Below, piece after piece: positions 6,820 through 11,495 of a stretch of 11,495 nt of DNA. Where the stretch lies: assembly GCA_016214375.1 (NCBI GenBank), contig JACROQ010000098.1, positions 552 to 12,046 on the forward strand, written 5' to 3'. The notes under the pieces are model-generated. The model was given only the letters and a program-made list of their open reading frames with translations. It was not told the origin of the DNA and made no database searches. Within the stretch, counting starts at the first letter, position 1. Every line of letters begins with the position of its first letter. A program made the translations under genes and the position numbers. Source of the DNA: Nitrospirota bacterium (GTDB lineage: Bacteria; Nitrospirota; 9FT-COMBO-42-15; HDB-SIOI813).

Positions 6820-7491
6820 ATGGAAGATCTCAGAGGCCATGAGACATGGCGGATATTCAGGATCATGAGCGAATTTGTTGAGGGTTTCGAGGAACTCAGC
6901 AATGTTAAGCGGGCCGTTTCTATCTTCGGAAGCGCAAGAATGTCAAGAAACAGTCACTACTATAAGGCTGTCATGAACTTGACCGAGCTTCTATCTAAAA
7001 GAGGGTTCTCGATTATAACCGGAGGGGGGCCCGGCATCATGGAGGCCGGGAACAGGGGGGCCAAAAAGGGAAAGGGGCTCTCCATAGGACTGAATATAGA
7101 AATACCAAAGGAACAGACCCCCAACAAATATCAGGATAAGAGATTGGATTTTAGGTATTTCTTTGCCAGAAAGGTCATGTTTGTCAAATACTCAGTGGGA
7201 TATGTGATTACCCCCGGGGGATTCGGAACAATGGATGAATTCTTTGAGGCCCTCACCCTGATGCAGACAGGCAAGATACGGCGGTTTCCTATCATCATGT
7301 TTGGCAAGGACTACTGGGATGGCCTCATCAAATGGATGGAAGAGACCCTTATACCTTCCGGTACCATAAGCAAAGAAGACATGAATCTTTTCTGCATAAC
7401 CGATGATCCTGAGGAGGTGGTCAGGATCATAGAAGAGTCTTATGAAAAACAGCATGCTGCGATCAAGGGAAATCGCAGGAAAAGGGATTAG
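6820..7491 (+). CDS. LOG family (TIGR00730-type) Rossmann-fold nucleotide phosphoribohydrolase
   Basis: Cytoplasmic protein of the LOG family, often mislabelled lysine decarboxylase. Characterised members cleave the N-glycosidic bond of nucleoside 5'-monophosphates, including cytokinin nucleotides. In the 223-residue protein the fold starts at VSIFGSAR (~33-40), with the phosphate loop GGGPGIMEAGNRGA (68-81) and the active-site signature PGGFGTMDE (132-140, E140 probably catalytic). FRYFFARKVMFVKY (111-124) places it in the longer bacterial subgroup. The N-terminal ~28 residues are a helical extension and the C-terminus is basic (KGNRRKRD). The ATG has AGGGG about 10 nt upstream. It is divergent from the HD gene and followed 155 nt later by perR, which has its own promoter, so it is probably transcribed alone. 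The physiological substrate cannot be read from the sequence. Confidence 0.88.
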   Translation: MEDLRGHETWRIFRIMSEFVEGFEELSNVKRAVSIFGSARMSRNSHYYKAVMNLTELLSKRGFSIITGGGPGIMEAGNRGAKKGKGLSIGLNIEIPKEQTPNKYQDKRLDFRYFFARKVMFVKYSVGYVITPGGFGTMDEFFEALTLMQTGKIRRFPIIMFGKDYWDGLIKWMEETLIPSGTISKEDMNLFCITDDPEEVVRIIEESYEKQHAAIKGNRRKRD

Positions 7492-7581
7492 GGATATCGT
7501 GATCACAATCTCTTTAACGACTGCATAATCAGACAGGTTCAATAAGAAAACGACAGCCCTTCCAATGTGTTCAGAAAGTTC

Positions 7582-7610
7582 TTGACAAGTCAGCTATCTT
7601 ACTTTAGAAT
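7582..7610 (+). promoter_or_regulatory. Sigma70 promoter of perR-ahpC
   Basis: -35 TTGACA (7582-7587, perfect), a 17-nt spacer and -10 TAGAAT (7605-7610, one mismatch from TATAAT). Predicted start of transcription is near 7617. The PerR-box-like sequences sit on the -10 and the start site, so binding there should block RNA polymerase. Confidence 0.85.
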
Positions 7611-7618
7611 TGCTCTTA
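7604..7618 (+). promoter_or_regulatory. Weaker upstream PerR-box-like site over the -10
   Basis: TTAGAATTGCTCTTA has a left half identical to the stronger box and a right half that matches 4 of 7 positions. It overlaps the -10 hexamer and begins 17 bp before the main box, so the two may bind cooperatively. This is inference from similarity alone. Confidence 0.5.
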
Positions 7619-7637
7619 TATTAGAATTATTCTAATA
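7619..7637 (+). promoter_or_regulatory. PerR/Fur-type operator palindrome
   Basis: The core TTAGAATTATTCTAA (7621-7635) is a perfect 7-1-7 inverted repeat, extended by TA on each side. It matches the layout of the PerR box (TTATAATnATTATAA) with two symmetric differences. It lies at the transcription start, 10 nt before the perR ATG, which supports autorepression. Confidence 0.8.
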
Positions 7638-7646
7638 TAGGGCGGC

Positions 7647-8075
7647 ATGGAAAATATTATCTCAAAATATAAAGACAAGGGGATCAGGTTAACACCGCAG
7701 AGGATTGCCATCCTTAAGTTCTTAGAGGGCAATACGGACCATCCTGCTGCAGAGGACATCTACAGGAAGGTCAGAAGGAGATATCCCACGATCTCCTTTG
7801 CAACCGTCTACAACACACTTCAAACCCTTACGGAGAAGGGGGATCTATTAGAAATTACTATAGATCCGACACGGAGGCATTATGACCCGAACACAACCCC
7901 GCATCATCACATTGTCTGTACAGATTGCAATGAGATCATGGATGTCTTCGTTGATTATTCAGATGTCCTGACGTTACCTTCTCATGTATTGAGAGAGTTC
8001 AAACCTGTCGGGAATCATGTGGATTTTTACGGCGTGTGCAGGAAATGTCAAAAAAAGAAAGGGGGTGAGAATTAA
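7647..8075 (+). CDS. perR: PerR-type peroxide-sensing repressor (Fur family)
   Basis: Cytoplasmic Fur-family dimer that represses peroxide-defence genes and is inactivated by metal-catalysed oxidation of its own histidines. The 142-residue protein has a winged-helix DNA-binding half (~1-80: GIRLTPQRIAILKFL, SFATVYNTLQTLTEKG) and a dimerisation half. All PerR regulatory metal ligands fall at matching spacing: H32, D80, H86, H88 and D99, corresponding to B. subtilis H37, D85, H91, H93 and D104. Asp rather than Glu at the last site is the PerR hallmark. The structural zinc cysteines are C91/C94 and C131/C134. The ribosome site is weak (GGGCGG almost touching the ATG), so expression may be low. 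A strong promoter carrying a palindromic box precedes it and ahpC follows 65 nt downstream, consistent with an autoregulated peroxide operon. Confidence 0.93.
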   Translation: MENIISKYKDKGIRLTPQRIAILKFLEGNTDHPAAEDIYRKVRRRYPTISFATVYNTLQTLTEKGDLLEITIDPTRRHYDPNTTPHHHIVCTDCNEIMDVFVDYSDVLTLPSHVLREFKPVGNHVDFYGVCRKCQKKKGGEN

Positions 8076-8140
8076 AGTTAAGAGTCCTGAATTTAAAATT
8101 TCAGATTTATAATTTTACATTTAAAAAGGAGGGGAAAAAG
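8076..8140 (+). promoter_or_regulatory. AT-rich perR-ahpC gap with a strong ribosome site and possible internal promoter
   Basis: AAGGAGG lies 8 nt before the ahpC ATG, much stronger than the perR site. TATAAT occurs at 8108-8113 inside TTATAAT, which equals one half of a PerR box, but the expected -35 (TCCTGA) is poor and the second half-box is not conserved. Cotranscription from the perR promoter is the simpler reading. Confidence 0.45.
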
Positions 8141-8740
8141 ATGACAGAGTGTCTATCAATCGGGCAAATGGTACCCAATATTGAGATAGAGGTCTATGAC
8201 CCTGTAAAAGGGGATTTTGGAAAGTTGAGCTTCGAAGACATTAAGGGAAGGAGAGAGTGGCTGATCTTCTTCTTTTATCCTGCAGACTTTACATTTGTCT
8301 GCCCTACAGAGCTCGACGATTTAGCGGACAAGTATAAGGAATTAAAAGATCTTGGCTGCGAGGTAGTATCGGTAAGTACCGATACTAAGTTTTCCCATAT
8401 GGCGTGGCATCAGTCAGAAAAACTCCTCTCAGGGGTTAAATATCCTATGGGTGCAGATCCAACCGGAAAGCTCTCAAGGTTGTTTGGGATTTATGATGAG
8501 AATACCGGATTAGCCTTAAGGGGCACCTTTATTATAAATCCTGAAGGAAAGCTTATTGCCTCGGAGGTCAACTTCTACAATGTCGGCAGGAACGCAGAGG
8601 AACTCCTGAGAAAGGTGCAGGCCAATATCTATCTCTCCGGTCATCCGGATGAGGTATGTCCCGCTGCATGGCACAAGGGAGAAAAGACCTTAAAACCCTC
8701 CGCCAAGATTGTTGGCCGTGTCTATGAGGCCATGAAGTAA
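8141..8740 (+). CDS. ahpC: Typical 2-Cys peroxiredoxin (AhpC/Prx1 subfamily)
   Basis: Thiol peroxidase that reduces hydrogen peroxide, organic hydroperoxides and peroxynitrite in the cytoplasm. The 199-residue protein has the peroxidatic Cys C54 in FYPADFTFVCPTEL (P47, T51 and C54 form the PxxxTxxC motif), the conserved Arg R127 (LRGTFIINPEG), and the resolving Cys C173 in VCPAAWHKGEKTLKPS. This is the AhpC-type C-terminal signature of obligate dimers that can form decamers. No AhpF or thioredoxin reductase gene is in the window, so the reductant is unknown. It follows perR and is probably under its control. An extra cysteine, C73, is not part of the catalytic pair. The gene converges on ubiD with only 8 nt between the stop codons. 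Confidence 0.95.
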   Translation: MTECLSIGQMVPNIEIEVYDPVKGDFGKLSFEDIKGRREWLIFFFYPADFTFVCPTELDDLADKYKELKDLGCEVVSVSTDTKFSHMAWHQSEKLLSGVKYPMGADPTGKLSRLFGIYDENTGLALRGTFIINPEGKLIASEVNFYNVGRNAEELLRKVQANIYLSGHPDEVCPAAWHKGEKTLKPSAKIVGRVYEAMK

Positions 8741-8782
8741 TCCCCCTTTTATCCCCCTTTTTTAAAGGAGGATACCGGGGGG
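8741..8782. repeat. C-run/G-run dispersed-type repeat with hairpin between convergent genes
   Basis: Two CCCCCTTTT-like blocks (8742-8750 and 8753-8763), then AAAGGAGG and CCGGGGGG. Positions 8753-8771 can fold as an 8-position stem with one mismatch and a TTT loop. There is no clear T-run after the hairpin on either strand, so it is a doubtful terminator. Repeats of this style, translated as PPLKKGG-like strings, are familiar from many environmental genomes. It covers the last codons of ubiD. Confidence 0.55.
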
Positions 8783-10239
8783 CTGGGAATACCGAGAGAT
8801 GGCCACTTCTTATCAACCAACTCCTGAATCTCCGTGGTCATCTCTATCTTCTTTCCCCACGCCCTGTTGACCTCGGGTGAAGATTTCATGGTGGCATCAA
8901 TCCCCATCTTTGCCCCTAATTCCGGTACCGGTGTCGAAAAATCGAGGTAATCGAAGGGGGTATTTTCTACAATAGTGATATCCCGTCCCGGATCAACCCG
9001 CGTGGAGATAGCCCACACCACATCATCCCAGTTGCGGACATTGATATCATCATCCACCACAATAATATATTTGGTATACAGGAACTGTTTCAGGAAACCC
9101 CAGAGTCCCATCATCACCCTCTTTGCATGTCCTGGGAACTCCTTCTTTATGGATACGACGGCGATCCTGTAAGAAACCGCCTCCATCGGGAGATGAAAAT
9201 CTGCAATCTCAGGGAATTGATTCCTCAGGAGGGGAAGAAATATGCGGGTCAATACAAGCGCAATGATGGCATCCTCCTTAGGGGGACGGCCTGTTATCGT
9301 CGACAGATAAAGGGGAGAACTCCTGTGAGTGATACATTTTATCCTGAATACAGGAAATGACTCCTCTGCATTGTAGTATCCTGTATGATCTGCAAAAGGA
9401 CCTTCCCGGGACTCCTCACCATGCAGTATTTCGCCTTCCAGTACAATCTCACTGGCAGTCGGTACCATCAAGTTGCTGGTCTTACACCGGACAAGATCTA
9501 TGGCCTCTTTGCGTAACAATCCGGCAAAGTGAAATTCCCCGATCCTCTCCGGCACCGGTGTCACAGCGGCAATAGTCGTTGCAGGTTCACACCCTATCGC
9601 TACGGCCACAGGCATAGGCCTGTTTTTCTCTTTCCACCCTCTGTGGTGTTGAGCCCCGCCCCTTGTCTTGAGCCAGCGCATCAGCGTCTTATCCTTACCT
9701 ATGACCTGCATCCTGTATACGCCAACATTGTAAGGCCCTCCTGAAGGGGACTGGGTAACCACCAGCGGCCATGTAATCAGCGGGGCAGCATCACCCGGCC
9801 AGCATGTCATGATAGGAAGCCTTGTCAGGTCTACATCATCCCCCTGGATTACCACTTCCTGACAGGATGCCCGGGTTACCACTCGTGGCGTCAGATTCAT
9901 CACCTTTGCAAAGAAAGGTAATTTCTTTACGGCCTCTATTAACCCTTTTGGCGGCTCCGGTTGCTGGAGGTATGCAAGGAATGTCCCTATACCCTCAAGA
10001 CCGGCCTCATCCGATTCAAGGCCAAGGGCCACTCTCTCTACAGTGCCGTACAGGTTTGCCACGACAGGGATATGGTGACCTTTTACATTCTCGAATATAA
10101 CAGCCGGCCCCTTTACGGCAAGGAGCCTATCGAGGATCTCCGTAATCTCCAGGCAGGGGTCTACCTCTGTCTTTATCCTGACAAGCTCCCCCCTCTTCTC
10201 CAGGGTATCTATGAAATCCCTCAAGTCTTTATATGGCAT
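8749..10239 (-). CDS. ubiD: UbiD family decarboxylase (3-polyprenyl-4-hydroxybenzoate carboxy-lyase type)
   Basis: Prenylated-FMN-dependent decarboxylase acting after UbiA, removing the carboxylate of polyprenyl-hydroxybenzoate. The 496-residue protein has the full family length: N-terminal LRDFIDTLEKRGELVRI, the flavin/metal-binding PYNVGVYRMQVIGKD and LKTRGGAQHHRGW, AIGCEPATTIAA, the acidic ASEIVLEGEI, the active-site loop EGPFADHTGYY, STITGRPPKEDA, and VVDDDINVRNWDDVVWA near the C-terminus. The ATG has AGGAAGG 9 nt upstream and lies 15 nt after the ubiA stop. The last ten residues (PPVSSFKKGG) are encoded by the small repeat at 8741-8782 and are not part of the usual family end. The flavin prenyltransferase UbiX is not in this window. 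UbiD relatives act on many aromatic acids, but the ubiA neighbour makes the quinone role most likely. Confidence 0.93.
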   Translation of the reverse strand: MPYKDLRDFIDTLEKRGELVRIKTEVDPCLEITEILDRLLAVKGPAVIFENVKGHHIPVVANLYGTVERVALGLESDEAGLEGIGTFLAYLQQPEPPKGLIEAVKKLPFFAKVMNLTPRVVTRASCQEVVIQGDDVDLTRLPIMTCWPGDAAPLITWPLVVTQSPSGGPYNVGVYRMQVIGKDKTLMRWLKTRGGAQHHRGWKEKNRPMPVAVAIGCEPATTIAAVTPVPERIGEFHFAGLLRKEAIDLVRCKTSNLMVPTASEIVLEGEILHGEESREGPFADHTGYYNAEESFPVFRIKCITHRSSPLYLSTITGRPPKEDAIIALVLTRIFLPLLRNQFPEIADFHLPMEAVSYRIAVVSIKKEFPGHAKRVMMGLWGFLKQFLYTKYIIVVDDDINVRNWDDVVWAISTRVDPGRDITIVENTPFDYLDFSTPVPELGAKMGIDATMKSSPEVNRAWGKKIEMTTEIQELVDKKWPSLGIPSPPVSSFKKGG

Positions 10240-10254
10240 ATTAATAAACCTTCC

Positions 10255-11112
10255 TCATCTTACCAGAATATCAGACACGATACCAATCAGGACAATAACT
10301 CCAATCCATACATGAGACTTAAAAAGACGGAATAACCCGGCCCGCTCCACACCTCGCCTTATCTGAACCACCTGATATAAAAGCCCGATAGTGACTAACA
10401 TAATGGAAAACATATAGATACGTCCCATCCCTGCGATAACACCCACTGTGAGGAGGATAGTAATTGTTATCAGGAAGAGGATGGCCAAGGCAATATACGT
10501 ATAGTCTCCAAAGAGGATGGCCGTAGACTTGACACCCACCTTTATATCCTCCTCTCTGTCTATAAGGGCATAGATGGTATCATAACCCGTAGCCCAGAAC
10601 AGTGTGGCGAGAAAGAATAGGAAAGCGGGCAATGCCACCTCATTTCGCACCGCCGCCCATGCCATAACAGCCCCCCATCCGAAGGCAGCCCCTAAAAATA
10701 ATTGAGGAATCTGGATATATCGTTTGGTCAGTGGATATACCCCGGCCAACATCAATGCCACAAAGGATAATAAAAGGCTCAGTCTGTTCAGCATCAGCAC
10801 AAGCATAAGGGCGATGAGCAGCAGCACAATTAAGACGAGACTTGCCTCCCTCATATTCAATCTCCCTGAAGCCAGTGGCCTCTCCCTTGTCCTCTCTACA
10901 AAACGGTCAAGATTCCTATCAGCCATATCATTTACCACACATCCGGCGCTACGCGTGATAAAAGAGCCAAAGACAAATATAACAATGTGTTTTACTGCCG
11001 GTATTCCTCCTGAAGCAAGGACAAGTGACCAGAGGGTCGGCATCATCAGCAGAAGAGTGCCATACTGTTTATCCAAACGTATCAGATCAAGAATGGCCTT
11101 CAATTTCCCCAT
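10255..11112 (-). CDS. ubiA: 4-hydroxybenzoate polyprenyltransferase (UbiA)
   Basis: Integral membrane prenyltransferase that attaches the polyprenyl tail to 4-hydroxybenzoate. The 285-residue protein has eight or nine membrane helices. Both magnesium-diphosphate motifs are present: N61-D62-M-A-D65-R-N-L-D69, and D178/D185/D189 in YDTIYALIDREED. The UbiA-specific strings LDLIRLDKQYGTLLLMMPTL, RTRERPLASG and IKVGVKSTAILFG favour UbiA over MenA or heme O synthase. It starts 2 nt after the ubiC-like stop with no clear ribosome site, so it probably relies on translational coupling, and it is followed 15 nt later by ubiD. Chain length of the prenyl donor cannot be told from the sequence. Confidence 0.94.
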   Translation of the reverse strand: MGKLKAILDLIRLDKQYGTLLLMMPTLWSLVLASGGIPAVKHIVIFVFGSFITRSAGCVVNDMADRNLDRFVERTRERPLASGRLNMREASLVLIVLLLIALMLVLMLNRLSLLLSFVALMLAGVYPLTKRYIQIPQLFLGAAFGWGAVMAWAAVRNEVALPAFLFFLATLFWATGYDTIYALIDREEDIKVGVKSTAILFGDYTYIALAILFLITITILLTVGVIAGMGRIYMFSIMLVTIGLLYQVVQIRRGVERAGLFRLFKSHVWIGVIVLIGIVSDILVR

Positions 11113-11114
11113 CT

Positions 11115-11495
11115 TTAATGCCCGCTGACAAACATATCTGATGGAAATACCTCTAATATGGCCGCATTAAACCCATCTCCACCCCGGAGGCGGTAACATC
11201 TGGCCCAGAATATACTCCCGCTCACAGAGAACTCTTCCGCGAAATGGTCGCTCCTTAACTGCGTTATAAACAACTGTTCACGCCGGAGGGGCAGGCCGTA
11301 ATCACTTAGCAGCATTCCTACAGGCATACTCTTCTTGTTGATCTCCCTCTGGATCATCTCCCCCATCTTAGAGATATCAATGACTGAATGGGCATAGACT
11401 AACCTCTTTTCATGACAACACAGCCAGGCCTCGCGGCCAATTGCATCCGAACCCTCTGCAGCATCAAGAAATTTTGCCATTTCAATCCCCATAAT
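11115..11495 (-). CDS. Chorismate-pyruvate lyase-like protein (UbiC/DUF98 type), probably cut at its N-terminus
   Basis: Likely supplies 4-hydroxybenzoate by removing pyruvate from chorismate, the first step before UbiA. The visible 125+ residues show the lyase pattern: REAWLCCHEKRLVYAHSVIDI, then MPVGMLLSDYGLPLRREQL, FWARCYRLRGG and AAILEVFPSDMF, similar to the (L)GxxL, R-x-Y and E-x-F/FP positions of the UbiC/DUF98 fold. An ATG at 11490-11492 exists, but the frame is open to the window edge and family members are usually 165-200 residues, so the true start probably lies outside. Assignment rests on these weak motifs plus its position 2 nt ahead of ubiA. Without the context I would call it only DUF98-like. 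Confidence 0.7.
   Translation of the reverse strand: MMGIEMAKFLDAAEGSDAIGREAWLCCHEKRLVYAHSVIDISKMGEMIQREINKKSMPVGMLLSDYGLPLRREQLFITQLRSDHFAEEFSVSGSIFWARCYRLRGGDGFNAAILEVFPSDMFVSGH

Noticed and set aside
6708..6902. Small minus-strand frame across the HD-LOG gap
   Set aside because: It overlaps the LOG start on the opposite strand, and has no ribosome site or recognisable protein features.
7499..7506. GTGATCAC palindrome just after the LOG gene as a CRP-type site or terminator
   Set aside because: Only 8 bp, no second half-site at CRP spacing, no T-run, and not placed near a promoter.
8753..8771. Rho-independent terminator between ahpC and ubiD
   Set aside because: A hairpin can form but no T-run follows on either strand; kept as a repeat instead.
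9822..10335. Overlapping plus-strand frames opposite ubiD
   Set aside because: Antisense shadows of a strongly conserved UbiD reading frame, with no ribosome site or domain pattern.

Overview
The window is a compact, gene-dense piece of chromosome from a Gram-negative bacterium. That call rests on RseP, UppS/CdsA, a MEP isoprenoid pathway and the early aromatic steps of ubiquinone-type quinone synthesis. The gene order uppS-cdsA-dxr-rseP-ispG-proS, the PerR-type (rather than Fur-type) regulator and the C-run/G-run dispersed repeat fit Desulfobacterota- or Nitrospirota-like lineages, often known from metagenomes. This placement is inference; no rRNA or other phylogenetic marker is present.

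Layout. (1) Positions 1-5636, minus strand: an envelope/isoprenoid operon read leftwards from a strong sigma70 promoter at 5608-5636: uppS, cdsA, dxr, rseP, ispG and proS (proS runs off the left edge). Genes overlap or lie within 30 nt of each other. dxr is damaged: it has an in-frame TAG where the catalytic metal-binding Glu should be, and it lacks about 17 residues containing the universal NKE segment. (2) Positions 5703-6655, minus strand: a membrane-anchored HD-GYP-like protein split by a frameshift exactly at a run of seven G. (3) Positions 6820-7491, plus strand: a LOG-family (lysine-decarboxylase-like) nucleotide phosphoribohydrolase, divergent from the HD gene. (4) Positions 7582-8740, plus strand: perR and a typical 2-Cys peroxiredoxin (ahpC), with a consensus promoter overlapped by PerR-box-like palindromes. 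(5) Positions 8749-11495, minus strand: ubiC-like, ubiA and ubiD, converging on ahpC at a small C-run/G-run repeat that encodes the last residues of UbiD.

How it works together. dxr and ispG are two steps of the MEP pathway that makes isoprenoid precursors. UppS turns these into the lipid carrier for wall polymers, and CdsA makes CDP-diacylglycerol for phospholipids. The ubi cluster makes 4-hydroxybenzoate, prenylates it and decarboxylates it, so it draws on the same isoprenoid pool. PerR and AhpC form a peroxide-sensing and detoxifying pair suited to an organism that meets oxygen.

There is no mobile element, CRISPR array, RNA gene or obvious new multi-gene system here. The most notable signals are the two broken reading frames (dxr and the HD gene), which could be real decay, recoding or phase variation, or sequence error. 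No gene-free stretch exceeds 300 bases.
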